Shown: in pieces, positions 42,804-51,190 of the stretch | How the letters are laid out: the number at the start of each line of letters is the position of its first letter | Numbering within the stretch: the stretch's first letter is position 1 | From: Streptomyces yangpuensis | GTDB taxonomy: Bacteria; Actinomycetota; Actinomycetes; Streptomycetales; Streptomycetaceae | Assembly (NCBI RefSeq): GCF_001005295.1 | Contig: NZ_LBMK01000003.1 | Span: 549,069-613,068 of the forward strand | Direction: 5' to 3' | DNA length: 64,000 nucleotides | Translations under genes and position numbers: made by a program | The notes under the pieces: model-generated | Told to the model about the DNA's origin: nothing | What the model saw: only the letters and a program-made list of their open reading frames with translations | The model's database searches: none

Positions 42804-45203
42804 ATGACGGGGCTCTTCACCCCTCTCGCGCCGGATAGCACCGCTGATCTGGCATCCGCAGTACTCACCGATGACAATCGGCTCATCGTGATGGTCATTG
42901 CGGCCGTGGCACTCGCCGCACTCGTCGTCGCGCAGTTCCTGGTCCGCCAGGTCCTCGCCGCCGACGAGGGAACCGACAGCATGAAGAAGATCGCCGCGGC
43001 CGTCCAGGAAGGCGCCAACGCCTACCTCGGCCGCCAGCTGCGCACCCTCGGCATCTTCGCCGTCGTGGTCTTCTTCCTGCTCTTCCTGCTCCCCGCCGAC
43101 GACTGGAACCAGCGGGCAGGACGCTCCGCCTTCTTCCTCGTCGGCGCCCTCTTCTCCGCGGCCACCGGCTACATCGGCATGCGCCTCGCGGTCCGCGCCA
43201 ACGTCCGCGTCGCCGCCGCCGCGCGCCGGGCCACCCCCGCCGAGGGGGAGCCCGCCAAGGACCTGACCGAGGTCTCCCACCAGGCGATGAAGATCGCCTT
43301 CCGCACGGGTGGTGTGGTCGGCATGTTCACCGTCGGCCTCGGCCTCCTCGGCGCCTCCTGCGTCGTCCTGGTCTACGCCGCGGACGCCCCCAAGGTCCTG
43401 GAGGGCTTCGGGCTCGGCGCCGCCCTGATCGCGATGTTCATGCGCGTGGGCGGCGGGATCTTCACCAAGGCCGCCGACGTCGGCGCCGACCTGGTCGGCA
43501 AGGTCGAGCAGGGCATTCCGGAGGACGACCCGCGCAATGCCGCGACCATCGCCGACAACGTGGGCGACAACGTCGGAGACTGCGCCGGAATGGCGGCCGA
43601 CCTCTTCGAGTCCTACGCCGTCACCCTCGTGGCCGCGCTCATCCTCGGCAAGGCGGCCTTCGGCGACCTGGGCCTCGCCTTCCCGCTGATCGTCCCCGCC
43701 ATCGGCGTCGTCACCGCGATGATCGGCATCTTCGCCGTCTCCCCGCGCCGCAGCGACCGCAGCGGCATGACCGCCATCAACCGCGGCTTCTTCATCTCGG
43801 CCGTGATCTCCCTGGTGCTGGTCGGCATCGCCGTCTACGCCTACCTGCCGTCCAGCTACGCGGACCTCGTCGGCGTCGAGAACACGGCGATCGCCAACCA
43901 CTCCGGTGACCCGCGCGTCCTGGCCGTCGTCGCCGTCGCCATCGGCATCGTGCTCGCGGCCCTGATCCAGCAGCTGACCGGCTACTTCACCGAGACCAAC
44001 CGCCGTCCCGTCCGGGACATCGGCAAGTCCTCCCTGACCGGCGCCGCCACCGTCGTCCTCGCCGGCATCTCCGTCGGCCTGGAGTCCGCCGTCTACACGG
44101 CGCTGCTCATCGGCCTCGGCGTCTACGGGGCGTTCCTGCTCGGCGGCACGTCCATCCTCCTCGCGCTCTTCGCGGTGGCCCTGGCCGGCACCGGTCTGCT
44201 CACCACCGTCGGCGTCATCGTCGCCATGGACACCTTCGGGCCCGTCTCCGACAACGCCCAGGGCATCGCCGAGATGTCCGGCGACGTCGAGGGCGCCGGC
44301 GCGCAGGTCCTGACCGACCTGGACGCCGTCGGCAACACCACCAAGGCCATCACCAAGGGCATCGCCATCGCCACGGCCGTGCTCGCAGCCGCCGCGCTCT
44401 TCGGCTCGTACAACGACGCGATCGCCACCGCGGTCAAGGAAGTCGGGGCCAAGGCCGGGGAGATGAACCTCAGCCTGGACATCGCACAGCCCAACAACCT
44501 CGTCGGGCTGATCCTGGGCGCGGCCGTGGTCTTCCTGTTCTCCGGCCTCGCCATCAACGCGGTCTCGCGCTCCGCGGGCTCGGTGGTCTACGAGGTGCGC
44601 CGCCAGTTCCGCGAGCACCCCGGGATCATGGACTACAGCGAGAAGCCCGAGTACGGGCGCGTTGTCGACATCTGCACCAAGGACGCGCTGCGCGAGCTCG
44701 CCACGCCCGGCCTGCTCGCCGTCCTGACGCCCATCGCCGTGGGCTTCTGCCTCGGCGTCGGCGCGCTCGGGTCGTTCCTCGCCGGTGCCATCGGCACGGG
44801 CACGCTGATGGCGGTCTTCCTCGCCAACTCCGGCGGTGCGTGGGACAACGCGAAGAAGCTGGTCGAGGACGGCCACCACGGCGGCAAGGGCAGCGAGGCC
44901 CACGAGGCGGTCGTCATCGGCGACACGGTCGGCGACCCGTTCAAGGACACCGCCGGTCCCGCGATCAACCCGCTGCTCAAGGTCATGAACCTGGTGGCGC
45001 TGCTGATCGCCCCCGCCGTCGTGCAGTTCAGCTACGGCCCGGACAGCAGCCCGACCGTACGGGCGGTCGTCGCGGTCGTCGCGATCGGCGTCATCATCGG
45101 CGCCGTGTACGTCTCCAAGCGCCGCGGCATCGCCGGGGGCGACGAGAGCGACGGGACGGCCGAGCGGGTGGCCCAGTCGGCCGATCCGGCGACGGTCTCC
45201 TGA
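42804..45203 (+). CDS. hppA: Membrane-bound proton-pumping pyrophosphatase
   Basis: The 799-residue protein has about 16 membrane helices and the substrate motifs TKAADVGADLVGKVEQGIPEDDP-like, DNVGDNVGDCAGMAADLFE and GDTVGDPFKDTAGPAINPLLKV. It splits pyrophosphate and pumps protons. In the helix that sets K+ dependence, TKAITKG (Lys in place of Ala) marks the K+-independent type. AAGGAGGA at 42793-42800 fixes the ATG start. Confidence 0.96.
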   Translation: MTGLFTPLAPDSTADLASAVLTDDNRLIVMVIAAVALAALVVAQFLVRQVLAADEGTDSMKKIAAAVQEGANAYLGRQLRTLGIFAVVVFFLLFLLPADDWNQRAGRSAFFLVGALFSAATGYIGMRLAVRANVRVAAAARRATPAEGEPAKDLTEVSHQAMKIAFRTGGVVGMFTVGLGLLGASCVVLVYAADAPKVLEGFGLGAALIAMFMRVGGGIFTKAADVGADLVGKVEQGIPEDDPRNAATIADNVGDNVGDCAGMAADLFESYAVTLVAALILGKAAFGDLGLAFPLIVPAIGVVTAMIGIFAVSPRRSDRSGMTAINRGFFISAVISLVLVGIAVYAYLPSSYADLVGVENTAIANHSGDPRVLAVVAVAIGIVLAALIQQLTGYFTETNRRPVRDIGKSSLTGAATVVLAGISVGLESAVYTALLIGLGVYGAFLLGGTSILLALFAVALAGTGLLTTVGVIVAMDTFGPVSDNAQGIAEMSGDVEGAGAQVLTDLDAVGNTTKAITKGIAIATAVLAAAALFGSYNDAIATAVKEVGAKAGEMNLSLDIAQPNNLVGLILGAAVVFLFSGLAINAVSRSAGSVVYEVRRQFREHPGIMDYSEKPEYGRVVDICTKDALRELATPGLLAVLTPIAVGFCLGVGALGSFLAGAIGTGTLMAVFLANSGGAWDNAKKLVEDGHHGGKGSEAHEAVVIGDTVGDPFKDTAGPAINPLLKVMNLVALLIAPAVVQFSYGPDSSPTVRAVVAVVAIGVIIGAVYVSKRRGIAGGDESDGTAERVAQSADPATVS

Positions 45204-45256
45204 CCGAGACCCCGGCAGCGGAAGGGCCGGGCCGGGCAGGGCCGGCCGTGCGCCCG

Positions 45257-45302
45257 AAAGGCGGACAGGCGGCGCGGACCTACGCGTCGTCTGTCCGCCT
45301 TT
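45257..45302 (+). terminator. Terminator after hppA
   Basis: Perfect 12-bp arms (45257-45268 and 45291-45302, AAAGGCGGACAG type) with a 22-nt loop. Confidence 0.7.
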
Positions 45303-45364
45303 GTGCGTCCCCCGATGGCAGGCGTGTATCTTCCGGGCCGAGAGCCTTCGAAGGGACCAATCCG

Positions 45365-45931
45365 GTGAACAAGAAGCTTGCGGCCGCGCTGTCGGGCAGT
45401 GCGGTGCTGATGCTCGTCCTGTCCGGCTGCGGCGGGGACGACGGAGACGAGAAGGCCAACGCCTGGGCCAAGAAGGTCTGCGACCAGTGGCAGCCCGAAC
45501 TCAAGAAGATCGAGACCGCCAACGCCGACATCAAGCGCGTGGCGACCGAGAGCAGCAAGCCCGACGAGGTCAAGCAGACCGACTCGGCGGCGTTCGCGAC
45601 CATGTCCGAGTCGTACAAGACCATGGGCAACGCCCTGCAGCAGGCCGGGACGCCACCGGTCAAGAACGGCGCCACGACCCAGGAGTCGGCCGTCAAGGGC
45701 TTCGAGGCGACCTCCAAGGGGTACGCCGACCTGAAGGCCAAGATGGACGCCCTCGACCCCGCGGACCAGACGAAGTTCGCCGACGGCCTCAAGGAGGTGG
45801 CCGGCGGCCTGCAGGCGGCGACGAAGGGCGGTCAGGACGCGCTCGCCACGCTCAACGCGGGCGGCCTGGACAAGGCCATCAACAACCAGAAGGGCTGCCA
45901 GGTCGCGACGACATCGGCATCGCCCAAGTAG
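45365..45931 (+). CDS. Small lipoprotein
   Basis: The 188-residue product starts VNKKLAAALSGSAVLMLVLSGCGG, a lipoprotein signal with the lipobox LSGC. The mature part is helical and charged (KKVCDQWQPELKKIETANAD; GYADLKAKMDALDP) with one further Cys near the C-terminus (KGCQVA) that may pair with the Cys in KKVCDQW. It resembles uncharacterised actinobacterial lipoproteins; function unknown. Confidence 0.8.
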   Translation: MNKKLAAALSGSAVLMLVLSGCGGDDGDEKANAWAKKVCDQWQPELKKIETANADIKRVATESSKPDEVKQTDSAAFATMSESYKTMGNALQQAGTPPVKNGATTQESAVKGFEATSKGYADLKAKMDALDPADQTKFADGLKEVAGGLQAATKGGQDALATLNAGGLDKAINNQKGCQVATTSASPK

Positions 45932-46133
45932 CCCGGCGCCCAAGTGACCAGGCGCCCAGGCAATCCGGCGCCCGGACGACCCGGCCCGTGCGGGGCCCGG
46001 TGCCCCGCGCGTCGGCGGTGCGCCGTACGAAGTCCCGGGCGGCCGGGCCTCCGAGAGGGGGCCGCGGCCGCCCTTTCGTACATCCGGGCCTGCGGTGACC
46101 GGCTGGAGCGCCCCCAGCGGACACAATGGACGG

Positions 46134-47648
46134 GTGAGTACCACCAGCCTCCCCACCCCCGACCACGCCGCCGAGCTCCGCGGCGCGATGCTGGCCGCCG
46201 GCTTCACCGCCGACGGGCTGCTCGACCTGCTCGGCGCCCCCGCCTACGCCGCACTGGCCCGCAGCGAGACGGTCCCCGCCCTGCGCGCCACCCGGGACGG
46301 CGGCGACGGCCCGCTCGCGACCCTCGTCCGGCTGTTCCTGCTCCAGCAGCCCGTGCCGTACGTGCACGCCGCGGCGGCGATGCCCGTCGAGGCCGCCCTG
46401 GCCGACGGCTGGCTGCGGCGCGAGGGCGACGAGGTGCACGCCACCGTCGACGTGCGCCCGTACGGCGGCCCGGACGGCGAGGACTGGTTCATCGTCTCGG
46501 ACCTCGGCTGCGCCGTGGGCGGGGCTGGCGGGATCGGCAGCCGGGAGGAGGGCGTCGTCCTCGGCGTCGGCGGCGCCTCCACCACCCTGGCCGGGATCAC
46601 CGTGCGCACCCCGGTCGGCTCCGCCCTCGACGTCGGCACCGGATCGGGCATCCAGGCGCTGCACGCCACCCGGCACGCGACGAGGGTCACCGCGACCGAC
46701 GTCAACCCCAGGGCCCTCGGATTCACCCGTTTGACGCTGGCGCTCTCCGGGGCGCCGGAGGCCGAGCTGCTCACCGGCTCGCTCTTCGAGCCGGTCGGGG
46801 AGGCGACGTACGACCTGATCGTGTCGAACCCGCCGTTCGTGATCTCCCCCGGCGCCCGGCTGACGTACCGCGACGGCGGGATGGGCGGCGACGACCTGTG
46901 CCGGACCCTGGTCCAGGAGGCGGGGGCGCGGCTCAACCCCGGCGGGTACGCGCAGTTCCTCGGCAACTGGCAGCACGTCGAGGGCGAGGACTGGCACGAC
47001 CGGCTCCGCTCCTGGGTGCCGCGCGGCTGCGACGCCTGGATCGTGCAGCGTGACGTGCAGGACATCACGCAGTACGCGGAGCTGTGGCTGCGCGACGCGG
47101 GCGACCATCGCACCGACCCCGCCGAGTACGCCCGGCGCTACGAGGACTGGCTGGACGAGTTCGAGGCCCGGAAGACCAAGAGCGTCGGCTTCGGATGGAT
47201 CACCTTGCGCCGGTCGGACGCGGCCGAGCCCTCGATCGTGATCGAGGAGTGGCCGCACACGGTGGAGCAGCCGCTCGGCGAGGCCGTGCTCGCCCACTTC
47301 GCCCGTCAGGACTACCTGCGCGAGCACGACGACGCGGCCCTGCTGGAGGCCCACTTCACGCTGGTGGAGGAAGTGGTCCAGGAGCAGGTCGGCTCGCCCG
47401 GCGCCGAGGACCCGGAGCACGTCGTGCTCCGGCAGAACCGGGGCATGCGGCGCGCCACGAAGGTCGACACGGTCGGCGCGGGCTTCGCCGGAGTGTGTGA
47501 CGGCTCACTGAGCGCCGGACGGATCCTGGACGCCATCGCGCAGCTGATGCAGGAGGACCCCGTCGTGCTGCGGGACCGGACTCCGCAGGCCATCCGGCTG
47601 CTGGTCGAGCAGGGTTTCCTGGAGCCCGTGGCGCGCCCCGGGCAGTAG
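46134..47648 (+). CDS. HemK-like class I methyltransferase
   Basis: The 504-residue protein has a winged-helix-like N-terminal domain (residues 1-130), then the SAM-binding motif ALDVGTGSGIQALHA, VTATDVNPRALGFT and the catalytic loop IVSNPPFVIS. NPPF is shared by N5-glutamine and N6-adenine methyltransferases. A C-terminal extension of about 200 residues is unique to this actinobacterial group. Substrate unknown; a translation factor or ribosomal protein is one possibility. GTG 46134 is the most plausible start. Confidence 0.82.
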   Translation: MSTTSLPTPDHAAELRGAMLAAGFTADGLLDLLGAPAYAALARSETVPALRATRDGGDGPLATLVRLFLLQQPVPYVHAAAAMPVEAALADGWLRREGDEVHATVDVRPYGGPDGEDWFIVSDLGCAVGGAGGIGSREEGVVLGVGGASTTLAGITVRTPVGSALDVGTGSGIQALHATRHATRVTATDVNPRALGFTRLTLALSGAPEAELLTGSLFEPVGEATYDLIVSNPPFVISPGARLTYRDGGMGGDDLCRTLVQEAGARLNPGGYAQFLGNWQHVEGEDWHDRLRSWVPRGCDAWIVQRDVQDITQYAELWLRDAGDHRTDPAEYARRYEDWLDEFEARKTKSVGFGWITLRRSDAAEPSIVIEEWPHTVEQPLGEAVLAHFARQDYLREHDDAALLEAHFTLVEEVVQEQVGSPGAEDPEHVVLRQNRGMRRATKVDTVGAGFAGVCDGSLSAGRILDAIAQLMQEDPVVLRDRTPQAIRLLVEQGFLEPVARPGQ

Positions 47649-48133
47649 GCGGCACCGTGATGTAACCCGGGGTTCGCCCTGCGTATCCCCGGGGACGGCA
47701 GGGTGCTGTACAGCGGGGTCCGGGGGGAGTCCGGGAGCGGTCCGGGGGTGCGGGGGAACGGCGCGGAGCGCGGCCCGGTGATCGTGGCCGGGGCCGTGTT
47801 CCCGCTGTTCGGGGCCGCTCTGCAGGCCTGGACGGGAGCGCGCGCCCGGCTGCCGTGCGCCGGTGGCTTCGGGTGCGCGCCCCGTCACGGCCGAACCACT
47901 GCCTCCGTTTTTTCCGGCGCCACTGCGAGGGGCCTGCCGGGGGCGGTGGCACCCGTGCCGGAAGCCGGTGCGGGACGGGGGCGCGGCGGGGTGCGGGGTG
48001 GCCTGCGGGCGGGGGCCAGACGGCCCCCGGGCCACTCGGCCCGGTGATCGCGAAGGGCCGGGCGCGGCATCCGGGCGGCAGAAACGGCACTTGTCGGGTT
48101 ACCGTTCGAGTGGCCGTTGCGGGCTTGTGCCGT
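47649..48133. other. Long GC-rich intergenic region before topA
   Basis: This 485-bp stretch shows no credible gene on either strand: open frames here are low-complexity and lack ribosome sites. It may hold the upstream control region of topA, which in Streptomyces responds to supercoiling, but I see no defined site. Confidence 0.4.
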
Positions 48134-48158
48134 TTGACACGGGGGCGGGTTGTACCGT
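48134..48158 (+). promoter_or_regulatory. Candidate topA promoter
   Basis: A consensus -35 hexamer TTGACA (48134-48139) is followed by TACCGT (48153-48158). The 13-bp spacer is shorter than the usual 17-18, so the -10 assignment is weak. It lies about 60 bp before the topA start. Confidence 0.3.
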
Positions 48159-48215
48159 CACACTCCGCAGCGTCGCCGTACTGCGACCGAGTGCCGACCG
48201 GAGAGAAGAGCCAAG

Positions 48216-51014
48216 TTGTCCCCGACTAGCGAGACCGCAAAGGGCGGCCGCCGACTCGTCATCGTCGAGTCCCCTGCCAAGGCGAAGACGATCAAGGGCT
48301 ACCTCGGCCCGGGATACGTCGTCGAGGCGAGCGTCGGGCACATCCGCGACCTCCCGAACGGCGCGGCCGAGGTTCCCGACAAGTACACCGGCGAGGTCCG
48401 CCGCCTCGGTGTGGACGTCGAGCACGACTTCCAGCCGATCTACGTCGTCAACGCCGACAAGAAGGCCCAGGTCCGCAAGCTCAAGGAGCTGCTGGCCGAG
48501 TCCGACGAACTCTTCCTCGCCACCGATGAGGACCGCGAGGGCGAAGCCATCGCGTGGCACCTGCAGGAAGTCCTCAAGCCCAAGGTCCCCGTCCACCGGA
48601 TGGTCTTCCACGAGATCACCAAGGACGCGATCCGCGACGCCGTCGCCAACCCGCGCGAGCTGAACCAGCGCATGGTCGACGCCCAGGAGACCCGCCGCAT
48701 CCTCGACCGCCTCTACGGCTACGAGGTCTCGCCGGTCCTGTGGAAGAAGGTCATGCCGCGCCTGTCGGCCGGCCGCGTCCAGTCGGTGGCCACCCGCCTC
48801 GTCGTCGAGCGGGAGCGCGAGCGCATCGCCTTCCGCTCCGCCGAGTACTGGGACCTGACCGGCACCTTCTCCACCGGCCGCGCCGGGGACCCGTCCGACC
48901 CGTCCTCGCTGGTCGCCCGCCTGAACACGGTGGACGGCAAGCGCGTCGCGCAGGGCCGCGACTTCGGTGCGAACGGGCAGCTCAAGAGCGAGGTGCTGCA
49001 CCTCGACGAGGCGAACGCACGGGCGCTCGCCGCCGCGCTCGCCGACACCGCCTTCGCCGTCCGCTCAGTCGAGTCCAAGCCGTACCGCCGGTCCCCGTAC
49101 GCCCCCTTCCGTACGACGACGCTGCAGCAGGAGGCCTCGCGCAAGCTGGGCTTCGGCGCGAAGGCGACGATGCAGGTGGCGCAGAAGCTGTACGAGAACG
49201 GCTTCATCACCTACATGCGTACGGACTCCACCACGCTGTCCGACACCGCGGTGGCGGCCGCCCGGGCGCAGGTCACGCAGCTCTACGGGGCCGACTACCT
49301 GCCGGAGAAGCCGCGCGTCTACGCGGGCAAGGTCAAGAACGCGCAGGAGGCGCACGAGGCGATCCGTCCCTCGGGTGATCGTTTCCGCACCCCGGCCGAG
49401 ACCGGCCTGACCGGCGACCAGTTCCGCCTGTACGAGCTCATCTGGAAGCGCACCGTCGCCTCCCAGATGAAGGACGCGACCGGCAACAGCGTCACCGTGA
49501 AGATCGGCGGCCGCGCCTCGGACGGCCGCGACGCCGAGTTCAGCGCGTCCGGCAAGACGATCACCTTCCACGGTTTCATGAAGGCCTACGTCGAGGGCGC
49601 GGACGACCCGAACGCCGAGCTCGACGACCGCGAGCGGCGCCTGCCGCAGGTCGCGGAGGGCGACGCGCTGGCCGCCGAGGAGATCACGGCGGACGGCCAC
49701 GCGACCAAGCCGCCGGCCCGCTACACCGAGGCCTCGCTGGTCAAGGAGCTGGAAGAGCGCGAGATCGGCCGCCCGTCGACCTACGCGTCGATCATCGGCA
49801 CGATCCTCGACCGCGGCTACGTCTTCAAGAAGGGCACGGCACTCGTGCCGTCCTTCCTGTCCTTCGCCGTGGTGAACCTGCTGGAGAAGCACTTCGGGCG
49901 GCTCGTCGACTACGACTTCACGGCGAAGATGGAGGACGACCTCGACCGCATCGCGCGGGGCGAGGCCCAGTCCGTGCCGTGGCTGAAGCGGTTCTACTTC
50001 GGCTCCGAGGACGCCACCGAGGTCGTGCCCTCGGGCGGCGACCACCTCGGCGGCCTGAAGGAGCTGGTCACGGACCTGGGCGCGATCGACGCCCGGGAGA
50101 TCTCCTCCTTCCCGGTCGGCGAGGGCATCGTGCTGCGCGTCGGCCGCTACGGGCCGTACGTGGAGCGGGGCGAGAAGGACGCCGAGGGCCACCAGCGCGC
50201 CGACATCCCCGACGACATGGCTCCGGACGAGCTGACGGTCGCCTACGCGGAGGAGCTCTTCGCGAAGCCGAGCGGCGAGTTCCAGCTCGGCAAGGACCCC
50301 GTCAGCGGCAACGAGATCGTCGCCAAGGACGGCCGCTACGGGCCGTACGTGACGGAGATCCTGCCCGAGGGCACGCCGAAGACCGGCAAGAACGCGGTCA
50401 AGGCGCGCACGGCCTCGCTCTTCAAGACGATGAGCCTGGACACGGTCACGCTCGACGACGCCCTGAAGCTGATGTCGCTGCCCCGCGTCGTGGGCGCGGA
50501 CGCCGAGGGCGTGGAGATCACCGCGCAGAACGGCCGCTACGGCCCGTACCTGAAGAAGGGCACGGACTCGCGGTCGCTGGAGACCGAGGACCAGCTCTTC
50601 ACGATCACCCTCGACGAGGCCCTCGCCATCTACGCGCAGCCCAAGCAGCGCGGCCGGGCCGCGGCCAAGCCGCCGCTGAAGGAACTGGGCACGGACCCGG
50701 TCAGCGAGAAGCCGGTGGTGGTCAAGGACGGCCGCTTCGGTCCGTACGTGACGGACGGCGAGACGAACGCGACGCTGCGGCGGGACGACGACGTCGAGAC
50801 GATCACGCCGGAGCGGGGCTACGAGCTGCTCGCGGAGAAGCGGGCGAAGGGCCCGGCCAAGAAGACGGCGAAGAAGACCGCCGCCAAGAAGGCCCCGGCG
50901 AAGAAGACCGCCGCAGCGAAGAAGACGACGGCCAAGAAGGCGACGACCGCGAAGGCGACGACCGCGAAGAAGACCGCGGCCAAGAAGCCGGCGGCGTCCT
51001 CGTCCGAGGAGTGA
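48216..51014 (+). CDS. topA: DNA topoisomerase I
   Basis: The 932-residue type IA enzyme relaxes negative supercoils. The Toprim domain opens with RLVIVESPAKAKTIKGYLG and includes ATDEDREGEAIAWHL. The active-site Tyr is 333 in GFITYMRTDST. The C-terminal half has repeated GRYGPY modules (four or more, ending GRFGPYV) instead of zinc fingers. It ends in a Lys/Ala-rich tail of about 60 residues (AKKTAAKKAPAKK) that gives processivity in actinobacteria. The start is a rare TTG at 48216, preceded by GGAGAGA (48200-48206) and supported by conserved N-termini. Confidence 0.95.
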   Translation: MSPTSETAKGGRRLVIVESPAKAKTIKGYLGPGYVVEASVGHIRDLPNGAAEVPDKYTGEVRRLGVDVEHDFQPIYVVNADKKAQVRKLKELLAESDELFLATDEDREGEAIAWHLQEVLKPKVPVHRMVFHEITKDAIRDAVANPRELNQRMVDAQETRRILDRLYGYEVSPVLWKKVMPRLSAGRVQSVATRLVVERERERIAFRSAEYWDLTGTFSTGRAGDPSDPSSLVARLNTVDGKRVAQGRDFGANGQLKSEVLHLDEANARALAAALADTAFAVRSVESKPYRRSPYAPFRTTTLQQEASRKLGFGAKATMQVAQKLYENGFITYMRTDSTTLSDTAVAAARAQVTQLYGADYLPEKPRVYAGKVKNAQEAHEAIRPSGDRFRTPAETGLTGDQFRLYELIWKRTVASQMKDATGNSVTVKIGGRASDGRDAEFSASGKTITFHGFMKAYVEGADDPNAELDDRERRLPQVAEGDALAAEEITADGHATKPPARYTEASLVKELEEREIGRPSTYASIIGTILDRGYVFKKGTALVPSFLSFAVVNLLEKHFGRLVDYDFTAKMEDDLDRIARGEAQSVPWLKRFYFGSEDATEVVPSGGDHLGGLKELVTDLGAIDAREISSFPVGEGIVLRVGRYGPYVERGEKDAEGHQRADIPDDMAPDELTVAYAEELFAKPSGEFQLGKDPVSGNEIVAKDGRYGPYVTEILPEGTPKTGKNAVKARTASLFKTMSLDTVTLDDALKLMSLPRVVGADAEGVEITAQNGRYGPYLKKGTDSRSLETEDQLFTITLDEALAIYAQPKQRGRAAAKPPLKELGTDPVSEKPVVVKDGRFGPYVTDGETNATLRRDDDVETITPERGYELLAEKRAKGPAKKTAKKTAAKKAPAKKTAAAKKTTAKKATTAKATTAKKTAAKKPAASSSEE

Positions 51015-51032
51015 CCGCCGGATCCGGCCCCG

Positions 51033-51080
51033 CCGGCGTTTGAGGCGCGGGGTGCGGGGCAGCGCCCCCGCACCCCGCGC
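51033..51080 (+). repeat. Dispersed palindromic repeat acting as topA terminator
   Basis: The motif CCGGCGTTTGAGGCGCGGGG (51033-51052) starts a hairpin with perfect 15-bp arms (51045-51059 and 51066-51080) and a 6-nt loop. This is a typical intergenic repeat of Streptomyces genomes; a shorter relative lies at 16553-16572. Here it also serves as a terminator 30 bp after topA. Confidence 0.7.
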
Positions 51081-51190
51081 ACTCCCGGCGGGGCGGGCCC
51101 CGGGGCGGCCCTGGAAGGTGGGTGCGGGGTCACACCCCGCCTCGTCCACAGGCCTCCGCAGCCGCCAGGTGCAGCGGATAGGCTGGGCGG

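Noticed and set aside
50840..51010. Repeat array at the end of topA
   Set aside because: This is the Lys/Ala-rich tail coded by AAGAAG/GCC codons, a known feature of actinobacterial topoisomerase I.
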